Positions 36,902 through 45,900 of a stretch of DNA of 64,000 nucleotides are shown here, one piece after another; the first letter of the stretch is position 1; every line of letters begins with the position of its first letter. Origin of the DNA: Rhizobacter sp. Root1221. Lineage in GTDB: Bacteria; Pseudomonadota; Gammaproteobacteria; Burkholderiales; Burkholderiaceae_C. The stretch is taken from the NCBI RefSeq assembly GCF_001425785.1, contig NZ_LMDI01000019.1, forward strand, positions 26,896 through 90,895, written 5' to 3'. The position numbers and the translations under genes are program-made. The notes under the pieces are model-generated. The model searched no databases. It had not been told where the DNA came from and saw only the letters and a list, made by a program, of their open reading frames with translations.

Positions 36902-37234
36902 ATGCTGAAGAAATTGCTGTGTGTGTTCGCCATGCTGATGGCCCACGCCGCCTACGCCGCCGTCGACGTCAACAAGGCCGACCAGGCCGCACTCGAATCC
37001 GTCAAGGGCATCGGCCCGTCCGTCTCGACCCGCATCCTCGACGAACGCAAGAAGGCCCCGTTCAAGGACTGGGGCGACTTCGTGGGCCGCGTGAAAGGCG
37101 TGGGCGAAGGCAACGCCACCCGTTTCTCGAAGGAAGGCCTCACCGTCAACGGCGCCACGTTCACACCGTCCGAGCACGCGGGCAAGGCCGAGCCCAGGAA
37201 GGACAAGGCCGGGAAGAAGGACACCAAGGGCTGA
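36902..37234 (+). CDS. ComEA-like helix-hairpin-helix protein
   Basis: 110 residues, with AGGGAG before ATG 36902. Signal peptide ends A-Y-A-A, and the mature part begins V-D-V-N-K-A-D-Q-A-A-L-E-S-V-K-G-I-G-P, the helix-hairpin-helix of ComEA-type DNA-binding proteins. A Lys-rich tail follows. It probably binds incoming DNA in the periplasm during natural transformation; the family also has members of other roles. No other competence gene is adjacent. Confidence 0.88.
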   Translation: MLKKLLCVFAMLMAHAAYAAVDVNKADQAALESVKGIGPSVSTRILDERKKAPFKDWGDFVGRVKGVGEGNATRFSKEGLTVNGATFTPSEHAGKAEPRKDKAGKKDTKG

Positions 37235-37289
37235 GCCAGCCCCCACCCTCGGTCCCGGCGCAGGCCGGGATGCCAGCGAGGCCGCGGCG

Positions 37290-38543
37290 CTACTCCAACT
37301 CCGCCGTGTAGAACCCACTGTCCTGCACGGGCGACCGCTGCACCTCCCGCCGCTCCCACCCGAAGAACTTGGTCACCTCGTCGCGCCGCACCATCGTGTC
37401 GGTTTCGCCCAGCTTCACCAGTTCGCGGGTGTACGGTGCCTCGAACAGCAGGTAGCTGGCCAGCGCCGAACCTCGGGCGTCACTGCCCTTGCCCGACACG
37501 CCCACGCCGCGCAACAGCGCGCGCACCGGCGCGGGCAGGCTTTCCAAGTGCTTGGCAGCCAGGTCGTCGAGCCGTTCCGACGGGGCAATGACCAGCACGT
37601 CGATGGGCCGCAGGCTCGTGGACGCCAGCGCACCGGGCGGCAGCAGCGCCAGCGTGTTGTTGATGCGCTGGAGCCGCTCCACGTCCACCGCGAGGGCGTC
37701 GAGGAAGATGTTCGACAACGCATGGCCCGCGATCTGCGCGAGGTTCGGGTACGTGCCCTTCACCTTGCGCTGGCCGGGGGGCTCGTGCAAGCGGCCCGCA
37801 CCGATCACGAGGATGCGGCTCGCCCCCAGGTGCACTGCGGGGGAGATGGGCGCCGACTGCCGCATGGACCCGTCGCCGAAGTACTCGGTGCCCTCGTCGA
37901 ACGACAGCTGTACCGGCGGGAACACGAACGGGATGGCCGCCGACGCCAGCAGGTGCTGCACGGTGATGGTGTCGCGCACGGCCACGCGCTGCGAACGGTT
38001 CCAGGGCACGAAGTCCTTCACCGAGTCGTAGAACGTCACGTGGGTGCCGGAGTTGTAGCTCGATGCGGTGACGGCCAGCGCCTGCAGGTGGCCCGCCTGC
38101 ATCAGGCCCTTCAGCCGTTCCACCCGCACGAGCTGGTTCAGCAGGTCTTCGAGCGGCGCGTTGTCGAGCAGCGACCGCTGCCGCGCACGCCGCCAGCGGG
38201 CAATGACCCAGCCAAGCGACATCATGGTGAGCCAGCGCGCACCGGTGCGGATCACGCCGAGTGCGTCGCTGCGGTACACCTGCTCGGCACGGAAGTTCTC
38301 CCACACCTGGGCGAGCTGGGCCACGGCCTTGTCGAAATCGTCGCAATGCGTGGCCAGTGCCGCCGCGTTGATGGCCCCGGCCGACGTGCCGGCAATGACC
38401 GGAAACGGGTTCTCCTTGCGCCACGGTGCGGCTTCCCGGCGGATCTGCGCGATGGCCTTCAGCACCCCCACCTGGTACGCGGCGCGGGCGCCGCCGCCCG
38501 TCAGGATCAGGCCGGTCACCCCATCGTCATTGTCGTTCGGCAT
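37290..38543 (-). CDS. Patatin-like phospholipase
   Basis: 417 residues. Oxyanion loop L-T-G-G-G-A-R-A-A-Y near the start, nucleophile elbow G-T-S-A-G with Ser54, and a D-G-S motif with the catalytic Asp (Y-F-G-D-G-S-M). It hydrolyses lipid acyl esters. No export signal; probably cytosolic or membrane-associated. The C-terminal third has no recognised domain. ATG 38543 is used; an ATG seven codons earlier is possible. Confidence 0.9.
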   Translation of the reverse strand: MPNDNDDGVTGLILTGGGARAAYQVGVLKAIAQIRREAAPWRKENPFPVIAGTSAGAINAAALATHCDDFDKAVAQLAQVWENFRAEQVYRSDALGVIRTGARWLTMMSLGWVIARWRRARQRSLLDNAPLEDLLNQLVRVERLKGLMQAGHLQALAVTASSYNSGTHVTFYDSVKDFVPWNRSQRVAVRDTITVQHLLASAAIPFVFPPVQLSFDEGTEYFGDGSMRQSAPISPAVHLGASRILVIGAGRLHEPPGQRKVKGTYPNLAQIAGHALSNIFLDALAVDVERLQRINNTLALLPPGALASTSLRPIDVLVIAPSERLDDLAAKHLESLPAPVRALLRGVGVSGKGSDARGSALASYLLFEAPYTRELVKLGETDTMVRRDEVTKFFGWERREVQRSPVQDSGFYTAELE

Positions 38544-38579
38544 GGCTTTCAGTGTAGACAGCACCGGTGCCCCGGCGGA

Positions 38580-39734
38580 TCAGGGTCCGCCCGGTGCGTT
38601 GCGGCCGGGCGTCACGGACGGTGCCAGCAACGTCACGGTGGCGCGCAGGCCACCCTCGGCCCGGTTCTGCAACACGAGGCGCCCGCCTTGCCGCTGCAAA
38701 AGCTCGCGGGCGATGTAGAGCCCGAGGCCGGCCCCCTGCCGGTCGCGGCCGCGGTCCACGCGGTAGAAGGGCTCGAACACGGCATCGAGCTGCCCCGCCG
38801 GGATGCCGGGGCCCTGGTCGTCGATGAACACGTCCAGCACGCCGTCGGCCACACGCACGGAGATGTCGGCCCGGCCGCCATGGCGCACCGCATTGCCGGC
38901 CAGGTTCGACAAGGCACGGCGCAACGCGGCCGGCTGCACCGGCGCCATCGCGGCGGGCCCGCGCACGGTCACCGGGTGCCCCTGCTCCACCAGGTCGTCG
39001 CGCAACGCCCGGAGCAGCGCCGACACATCGGTGCGGCGCACCGGCTCGGCCAGCCCCTCGGCACGGAACACCTCCAGCACCGCATCGATCATGTCGTTCA
39101 TGTCCTGCACGTCGGCAATGCAACGCCGCACGAGCGGTTCGTGTTCCAACGCCTCGAGGCGCATGCGCACCCGTGTGAGCGGGGCTCGCAGGTCGTGCGA
39201 GATGGCCGCGACAAACAGGCCCCGCGCCTTGAACTGCGCATCGAGCCGACGGGCCATGTCGTTGAAGCGCCGGGCGGTCTCACGCACCTCGACCGTGCCG
39301 GGGCCTTCGTCGAGCGCGGGCATGCGGTCGTGCCGCCCGATGGCGTCCGCCAGGCCCTGTGACGCGATGGCCAGCCGGTGCATGGGGCTGCACAACCAGC
39401 GCGCGCCCCACCACGCGGCGAGCGCGATGACGATGCCCCGCAGACCGGCGTCCAGCACCCGAGGCAGCCAGACCTGCCAACCCGACACCTCGGGCGCCGT
39501 GGATGGCAGCGGCCAGGGATCGACCCAGGGGCCGCGAAAAAGGCGCTCGCCCGACTCGAAGCGCGGTGGCACCATACCCCGCCAGGCGGGGCCGGCGGCC
39601 GGAGGTGGCAACGCCATCTCCGGCGCGGACGGCGGCGCCAGCAACGCCACCACCACCAGGTGGCTCGCCGTGAGGGCCAGAGCCATCAGCACGAACAGCC
39701 GCCGGAACAGCGTGTCCCGCCAGCCGAAGGTCAT
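38580..39734 (-). CDS. Sensor histidine kinase
   Basis: 384 residues: a membrane helix at about 12-32, a periplasmic loop rich in Pro and Trp, a second helix near 95-115, a HAMP-like region, the phosphoacceptor in A-A-I-S-H-D-L-R-A-P-L (His180), and an ATPase domain with N-A-V-R-H-G, D-Q-G-P-G-I-P and G-L-G-L-Y-I-A. The start overlaps the response-regulator stop (ATGA). The signal is unknown. It may control the divergent operon at 40638-42353. Confidence 0.93.
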   Translation of the reverse strand: MTFGWRDTLFRRLFVLMALALTASHLVVVALLAPPSAPEMALPPPAAGPAWRGMVPPRFESGERLFRGPWVDPWPLPSTAPEVSGWQVWLPRVLDAGLRGIVIALAAWWGARWLCSPMHRLAIASQGLADAIGRHDRMPALDEGPGTVEVRETARRFNDMARRLDAQFKARGLFVAAISHDLRAPLTRVRMRLEALEHEPLVRRCIADVQDMNDMIDAVLEVFRAEGLAEPVRRTDVSALLRALRDDLVEQGHPVTVRGPAAMAPVQPAALRRALSNLAGNAVRHGGRADISVRVADGVLDVFIDDQGPGIPAGQLDAVFEPFYRVDRGRDRQGAGLGLYIARELLQRQGGRLVLQNRAEGGLRATVTLLAPSVTPGRNAPGGP

Positions 39735-40438
39735 GGGGCCGGCTCCACGCCGAACCGGTAACCCTCGCCGCGCACGGTGCGGATCAGTACCGGGTCGTGT
39801 GGGGCGTTGCCGAGCTTCCTGCGCAGGCGGAACACCATCAGGTCCACGCTGCGTTCGCTGGTTTCCACACCGGGCGCGCCGGTCAGGCTGGCAAGCCGGG
39901 TGCGGCTCAGCACCTGGCCCGCATGGTCGAGGAACACGGCCAGCAGGCGGTACTCCGCGTTCGACAGCGGCACCACGTCGTCCGCCGGGGACACGAGCAC
40001 GCGCCGCAGGCGGTCGAGGGACCAGCCGGCGAACCGGTCGCTGCGTGCGGGAGGTTCGCGACCCGGCGCGCCCGGGCGTGGCACCCGCCGCAGCACGGCG
40101 TTGAGGCGGGCCACCAGCTCGCGTGGCTCGAAGGGTTTCGGGATGAAGTCGTCGGCCCCCAGCTCGAGGCCCACGACGCGGCTCATCGGGTCCCCCAGGG
40201 CGGTGAGCATCACGAGCGGCGTGGTGTGCGTGCGGCGCAGCCAGCGGCACAGCTCGAGGCCGTTGTCATCGGGCAGCAGCACGTCGAGCACCACCACGTC
40301 GAACACCTCGGCCAGCACCGCACGCCGCATCGCGGCACCGGTGTCCACCGCCTTCACGGCAAACCCGAAGCGCGCGAGGTAGGCCGACACCGTGCCGAGG
40401 ACCTCCGGATCGTCATCCACCAGCAGGCAGCGGTTCAT
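39731..40438 (-). CDS. OmpR-family response regulator
   Basis: 235 residues: receiver domain with D-D-D (residues 8-10), phosphoacceptor Asp52 in V-V-L-D-V-L-L-P-D-D and Lys in P-K-P-F-E-P; C-terminal winged helix with S-V-D-L-M-V-F-R-L-R-R-K-L and a final R-T-V-R-G-E-G-Y-R-F. ATG 40438 was chosen because it starts the receiver domain correctly. First gene of a two-gene operon with the kinase. Confidence 0.94.
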   Translation of the reverse strand: MNRCLLVDDDPEVLGTVSAYLARFGFAVKAVDTGAAMRRAVLAEVFDVVVLDVLLPDDNGLELCRWLRRTHTTPLVMLTALGDPMSRVVGLELGADDFIPKPFEPRELVARLNAVLRRVPRPGAPGREPPARSDRFAGWSLDRLRRVLVSPADDVVPLSNAEYRLLAVFLDHAGQVLSRTRLASLTGAPGVETSERSVDLMVFRLRRKLGNAPHDPVLIRTVRGEGYRFGVEPAP

Positions 40439-40637
40439 CCGCGGGCCCTTTCCTGTTCCCCGCTTCGTTTCATTATCGACACAGTATTTCACCGACCTTT
40501 CAGGCCCGACACCATATATCAGTTCCCGTGAATGGAGGTTGCTGCAATCCCAAGATGAAAGGCGAATTCAACCCTTATCTCCGGCTTTCGAAAAAAGGGG
40601 GCTCCTACCATTTCCTTATCCCATCCATGGAGTTCCC

Positions 40638-41096
40638 ATGAGCAGCATCAACTTCCTGTCGCCGGGCGCCAGCCCCCAGATTTCACCCACGGCGTCGAGC
40701 AAACGCCCGGCGCCGTCGGCCTTCGAGCTCAACTCGGCCCGGTTCGGGCCGGTGGCGGCCTCGGCCATCGGCGTGGCCCAAGCCACGGTGCCCGCCGCGA
40801 GCGCCGTGGTGTCGTTCAGCCAGGCCGCCCTGAAGGAGCTGTCGGACGCTGCCGAAGGGGTCTCGGACGCGATAAGCGATGCGGTCGATTTCGTGGAGGA
40901 CGGCGTCTCCTCGCTCGCGGACGGCATCGTGTCGCTGGCCCACGACGGGGCCGAAGCGGTGGACTCGGCCACCACCGTGCTCGGCGACGCCACGTCGGCC
41001 GTGGCCGACGGGCTCCAGACCGCCATGGGCAACGTGGCCGGCTACGCGCTGCTGGGCGCCGCGAGCGTGGCCGGTTTCATCAACGACGTGGTGTGA
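40638..41096 (+). CDS. Unknown Ala/Ser/Val-rich amphipathic protein, first gene of FlgH-like operon
   Basis: 152 residues; not recognised. No signal peptide. A Ser/Pro-rich N-terminus is followed by a long amphipathic helical region with regular D/E spacing (A-I-S-D-A-V-D-F-V-E-D-G-V) and a hydrophobic C-terminus (G-Y-A-L-L-G-A-A-S-V-A-G-F). It may associate with membranes or be secreted without cleavage. Its stop overlaps the GTG start of the next gene. The 199-base region before it (40439-40637) is unusually AT-rich and holds the divergent promoters. Confidence 0.62.
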   Translation: MSSINFLSPGASPQISPTASSKRPAPSAFELNSARFGPVAASAIGVAQATVPAASAVVSFSQAALKELSDAAEGVSDAISDAVDFVEDGVSSLADGIVSLAHDGAEAVDSATTVLGDATSAVADGLQTAMGNVAGYALLGAASVAGFINDVV

Positions 41097-41632
41097 CCGT
41101 GCCACGCCGCCTCGCCACTGCCGCGTTGTGCCTGACCCAGGCGGGCTGTGCGATGTTCAGCCCCGTCCCGGCGCTGGAGTTGGCCAAGGCCACCGCCTCC
41201 GCCGCCAGCACCGCCATCTCCTACGGGCCCAGCCGGGCCCGCCACACCGTCCGCCATGAACACGCGCCCGTCCAATCCATCTGCATCGAATACAACCGCC
41301 AGGCCCCGGTCCAGGATGTGCTGCCCGCACTGCAGGCCGAGCTCCGCGCGCTCCACATCGACAGCCGCGTCTACGACACCGGCAGCACGGCCGAGGGCTG
41401 CGCCGTCTGGCTGCGATACGCCGCGTCCATGGACTGGGGGATTCCGCCGTTCGCGTCGGAACATCGCGCCTATCTGACCGCCGCAGCGCTCAGCCTGCAA
41501 ACCGCCGACGGCCGCATTCTCTCCAGCAGCCAATACGAACTCGATACCGTCTTCGGGATTGGAAAATGGTCCACCACCCGCAGCAAGATATCTCCGGTCG
41601 TGGTGGCCTTGATCACCGGATTCGAGAATTGA
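41093..41632 (+). CDS. Putative lipoprotein, Sbal_3080-like
   Basis: 179 residues from a GTG start overlapping the previous stop (GTGA). The N-terminal region has a signal with A-G-C, but the residue before is Gln, so the lipobox is imperfect. The mature part has I-C-I-E-Y-N-R-Q-A-P-V-Q-D-V-L-P-A-L-Q then a strand-rich region, similar to a poorly characterised lipoprotein group. It lies between the amphipathic protein and the FlgH homologue and is probably co-expressed with both. Confidence 0.65.
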   Translation: MTVPRRLATAALCLTQAGCAMFSPVPALELAKATASAASTAISYGPSRARHTVRHEHAPVQSICIEYNRQAPVQDVLPALQAELRALHIDSRVYDTGSTAEGCAVWLRYAASMDWGIPPFASEHRAYLTAAALSLQTADGRILSSSQYELDTVFGIGKWSTTRSKISPVVVALITGFEN

Positions 41633-41663
41633 TTTCCAATTTGAAATATTCCCGATTCCCACC

Positions 41664-42353
41664 ATGAAACATGTCACGATGAAACTCGCCGCGGCGGCAG
41701 TCGCGGTGGCCCTGACCGGCTGCGCCACCCACACGCCCCTCGTGAGCGGGCCGGTCATCGCCGCGCCGCTGCCCATGCCGATGACCCTCGAGCGCGTCAA
41801 CAACGGCAGCATCTTCCAGGCCGGCATGGCATCCGCCGCGCTGTTTTCAGGCGAGGTGCGCCCGCGCAGCGTGGGTGATTCGCTGAAGATCGACATCGCC
41901 GAGACCGTGCGCGCCAAGCGCGAGGTCAACACCGACACCAGCCGGGAGAACGCCGTGGCGTCGAAGGGGCCGGGGTCGAAGTCGGCCTCGGGGGTGCTGG
42001 GTTCGTTGCTGAACCTCGACGCCTCGGCCTCCGGCAGCGATTCCTTCAAGGGCGCCGGTACCACCGGCAACAGCAGCAGTTTCACGGGCCAGCTCGCGGC
42101 CTCGGTGATCAACGTGCTGCCCAACGGGCATCTGGTCGTGGCCGGCGAGCGCAGCGTCGCGATGAACGGCGGCACCAGCACGCTGCGCTTCTCGGGCATC
42201 GTGAACCCGCGCGACATCCGGCCCGGCAACATCGTGGCGTCGGGCGACGCGGTCAACGCGCGGGTGGAGCTGGTGGGTCAGGGCGACGTGTCGGAAGCCG
42301 CCACGCGGAACTGGCTGCAGCGGGTGCTGACGAGCAGCATGACGGTGTGGTGA
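41664..42353 (+). CDS. FlgH-like (flagellar L-ring) lipoprotein, orphan
   Basis: 229 residues. Lipoprotein signal ends A-L-T-G-C. N-N-G-S-I-F-Q, the R-P-R-S-V-G-D segment, V-L-P-N-G-H-L-V-V-A-G-E-R, and F-S-G-I-V-N-P-R-D-I follow the FlgH pattern, and the C-terminus ends in Trp as FlgH proteins do. FlgH forms the outer-membrane L-ring around the flagellar rod, normally next to flgG and flgI; neither is here. Either a displaced flagellar gene or a ring protein with another role. Confidence 0.82.
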   Translation: MKHVTMKLAAAAVAVALTGCATHTPLVSGPVIAAPLPMPMTLERVNNGSIFQAGMASAALFSGEVRPRSVGDSLKIDIAETVRAKREVNTDTSRENAVASKGPGSKSASGVLGSLLNLDASASGSDSFKGAGTTGNSSSFTGQLAASVINVLPNGHLVVAGERSVAMNGGTSTLRFSGIVNPRDIRPGNIVASGDAVNARVELVGQGDVSEAATRNWLQRVLTSSMTVW

Positions 42354-42364
42354 GGCCGCACAGC

Positions 42365-42393
42365 AAAAAGGCGGCCCGCAGGGCCGCCTTTTT
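42365..42393. terminator. Bidirectional intrinsic terminator
   Basis: GGCGGCCC and GGGCCGCC form an eight-base stem with a three-base loop, with five A before it and five T after it, so it can stop transcription from both the flgH-like gene and the convergent gene. Confidence 0.9.
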
Positions 42394-42410
42394 GAGATCA
42401 CACGAGAGGA

Positions 42411-42875
42411 TCAGTGGCCGTGGTGACCCCGGTCATGCCGGTCGTCGCGGCGATCGTCACGCCGGTCATGGCGGTCGTGCCGGCGGTCATGGCGATCTTC
42501 CCGGCGCTCTTCTCGCCATTCCCGGCGATCGTCGCGGCGGTCGTGCCGCTGGTGGTAGTGGCTCTGGTACCAGTCCTCGCGCACGAAGTAAACCGGCTGG
42601 CCGCAAGCGTTGTAGCGGCCGCAGTACTGGCGCCAGTTGCGGGAGTGGCCGGGGGGCACGTGCAGGTAGATGGGGCGGCGGTCCACCACCACCGGGGGCC
42701 GGGCGATGATGACCGGCTCCGGGTACAGCAACACGGGTGGCTGCGGCACGTTGCCGATCTCCACGCGGCCGTAGACGCCAGGTTGGTTGACGCTCACCGA
42801 CACACCCACGTTCGGGGCGGCGATGGCGTGCAGGCTGGCCGCGGCCAGGCCGAGGGCCATGAGGATTTTTTTCAC
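42411..42875 (-). CDS. Exported protein with Arg/Asp/His-rich tail
   Basis: 154 residues from a GTG start at 42875, with GGAG upstream. Signal peptide ends A-I-A-A. The middle part is strand-rich with P-G-H-S-R-N-W-R-Q-Y-C-G-R-Y-N-A-C-G-Q-P-V (two Cys). The last 45 residues are almost only R, D, H, E with G (repeats of H-D-R-R-D-D-R), encoded by a repetitive GC-rich sequence at 42411-42550. The tail could bind metal or polyanions. Similar tails occur in uncharacterised Burkholderiales proteins. Function unknown. Confidence 0.75.
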   Translation of the reverse strand: MKKILMALGLAAASLHAIAAPNVGVSVSVNQPGVYGRVEIGNVPQPPVLLYPEPVIIARPPVVVDRRPIYLHVPPGHSRNWRQYCGRYNACGQPVYFVREDWYQSHYHQRHDRRDDRREWREERREDRHDRRHDRHDRRDDRRDDRHDRGHHGH

Positions 42876-42958
42876 TGGAACGGCTCCATCAGTAGACCCC
42901 AGAACAACGCGGCAGCCCCCCGGGGGGATGACACGATTGCATTCGCATACACGTTTGG

Positions 42959-45900
42959 TCAGTCGTAGACGACCGCGGACTTCCCGTGGCTGCCTTCGAG
43001 CCAGCGGTCGAGCGCCGCATCGGACGGGAAAAACCGCCCCTCGTCGCCGAGGTCGAGTTCGCCGGACGCGCCATCGCGGTGCAACACGAGCCGCACCGGG
43101 AGCCCCTGCGTGATGGGCCCCTCCTCGGTCTCGATGCGCCGGCTCGGGTGCTCCCGCAATACCTCGGCCACCGGCGGCACGCTGCCGTTGACTTCCACCC
43201 GCAGGTACTTGCCGAAGCGGCAACGCGCGGTGGCGAGGTCGAACACCTGCTGCACGTTGAGCCGCATGCCGCCGGAGAACCGGTCGGGCTGGGCCTTGCC
43301 CACCACGATGATGAGTTCGTCGTCCTTCAGCAGGTCCTTGTTGGCGTTGAGCAGGTCCTCGTTGGCCACGGCCTCGATGGATTCGCTCTTGTCGTCGAGC
43401 TTGAAGATGGCCACGCGGCCACGCTGGCCGTTGATCACGCGCAGGTCACCCACGATGCCGGCGAGCACCTGCGGCTCGCGGGTGTCGATCAGGTCGGCGA
43501 TCTCGCGCTTGGCGAACTTGCGCACCTCCGCCCCGCTCTGGTCGAACAGGTGGCCAGACAGGTAGAAGCCGAGCGCCACCTTCTCGAGGCTCAGGCGCTC
43601 CTTGATGCTCCAGGGCTTGGCATCGATCAGTTCGGGTTCGGTGGTGGACGCCGCGTGTGAATCGTCGAAGTCGAACAGCCCCCCCTGGTCGGCATGGGCG
43701 GCCTGCGAGTCGGCATACTCGAACGCGAGGCCGATGCTGGCCACCACCTGCGAGCGCTCGGGATGCAGCAGGTCGAACGCGCCGGCCTTGATCAACGCCT
43801 CCACCGTGCGCTTGTTGATGCGGCTGCGGTCCACGCGGGCGGCGAAGTCGAAGATGCTCTTGAACGGGCCGCCTTCGGTGCGGGCCTGGATGATGGCCTC
43901 GATGGCGCTCTGGCCCGTGCCCTTCACGGCGCCGAGGCCGTAGCGCACCACCTTGTCTTCCACCGGCTCGAAGCGGTAGTTGCCGGTGTTGATGTTGGGC
44001 GGCTCGAACGTGAGGCCGAGGTTGACCGCATCGTCATGGAAGATCTTGAGCTTGTCGGTGTCGTCGAGCGCGACGCTCATGTTGGCCGCGGTGAATTCGG
44101 CCAGGTAGTGGGCCTTCAGGTACGCGGTGTGGTACGCGAGCAGCGCGTATGCGGCGGCGTGCGACTTGTTGAAGCCGTAGCCCGCGAACTTCTCCATCAG
44201 GTCGAAGATCTCGTTGGCCTTGGGCTCCTCGATGCCCTGCTTGCCGGCACCCTCGGCGAACGTGGCGCGGTGCGCCACCATCTCCTCGAGCTTCTTCTTG
44301 CCCATGGCCCGGCGCAACAGGTCGGCACCGCCGAGCGAGTAGCCCCCGACGATCTGGGCCACCTGCATCACCTGCTCCTGGTAGACCATGATGCCGTAGG
44401 TTTCCTCCAGCACCGTCTTCATCAGCGGGTGCGGGTACTCCACCTCCTCGCGGCCGTGCTTGCGGGCACAGAAGCTCGGGATCAGGTCCATCGGGCCCGG
44501 CCGGTACAGCGCCACCAGCGCGATGATGTCCTCGAACACGCTGGGCTTGGCGTCCTTCAGCATGCGCTGCATGCCCGAGCTTTCCAGCTGGAACACCGCC
44601 ACCGTCTTGCCTTCGCTCATCAGCTGGTACGACGCGCGGTCGTTCAGCGGGATCTTCTCGAGCGCGAAGTTTTCCTGTTTCGGGCGGCGCGCGCGGATGT
44701 AGTCCTTCGCGAGCTCTAGGATGGTGAGCGTGGCCAGACCCAGGAAGTCGAACTTCACGAGGCCGATGGCCTCCACGTCGTCCTTGTCGAACTGGCTCAC
44801 CGCGCTGTCGCTGCCGGGCTGCATGTACAGCGGGCAGAAGTCGGTGATCTTGCCCGGGGCGATCAGCACCCCCCCGGCGTGCATGCCGATGTTGCGCACC
44901 ATGCCTTCGACGCGCTCGGCCAGGGCCAGCAGCTCGGCAACCTCTTCCTCGTTCTTCTCGCGCTGCTCGATCTCGGGCGCCTCGAGGCGCGCGTAGATGA
45001 TGCCGGGATCGGGCTTGTCGCCGGGGCGCTTGAGCGTCACGGTCTTGCCCGGGGGCGCCGGCACGAGCTTGGCCACGCCGTCCACGTGGCCGTAGCCCAT
45101 GCCGAGCACGCGGCCCACGTCGCGCAGCGCGGCCTTGGCGGCCATGGTGCCGAACGTGGCGATCTGGCTGACGGCCTCGCGGCCGTACTTGTCCTTCACG
45201 TAGTCGATGACGCGGTCGCGGTTGCCTTGGCAGAAGTCGATGTCGAAGTCGGGCATCGACACCCGCTCCGGGTTCAGGAACCGCTCGAACAGCAGGTTGT
45301 ACTTCAGCGGGTCGAGGTCGGTGATCTTCAGCGCATAGGCCACCAGCGAGCCGGCGCCGGACCCCCGGCCCGGGCCCACCGGGCAGCCGTGGCTCTTGGC
45401 CCAGATGATGAAGTCCGCCACGATCAGGAAGTAGCCGGGGAACCCCATCTTCAGGATCGTGTTGATCTCGAAGTCGAGCCGCTCGACGTAGCGCGCGTTT
45501 TCCTTCTCGCGCGCGGCCGGGTCCGGGAACAGCTGGACCATGCGCTCCTTCAGGCCCTCGTGCGACGCGTACCGGAAGTAGTCTTCCGGCTCCATGCGCC
45601 GGCCATCGACCTCCGGCGTGGGAAAGTCGGGCAGGCGCGGCTTGCCGAGCACGAGTGTCAGGCTGCAGCGGCGCGCGATCTCCACCGTGTTGGCGAGCGC
45701 GCTGGGGATGTCGGCGAACAGCGCCTCCATCTCGGCCTGTGTCTTGAAGTGCTGGTCGCGCGTGAAGCGCTTGACGCGGCGCGGGTTGGTGAGCGTCTCG
45801 CCTTCGGCGATGCAGGTGCGGGCCTCGTGGGCCTCGAAGTCTTCGGGCGTCTGGAACTGAATGGGGTGCGTGGCCACCACCGGCAGGCCCAGTTCGGCTG

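Noticed and set aside
40439..40637. Sigma-54 promoter before the FlgH-like operon (TGGAGGTTGC region)
   Set aside because: The GG and GC pairs are not at the required 10-base spacing; no convincing -24/-12 element.
42411..42550. CRISPR-like short repeats
   Set aside because: The repeats are degenerate, contiguous without spacers, and encode the Arg/Asp/His tail in frame.
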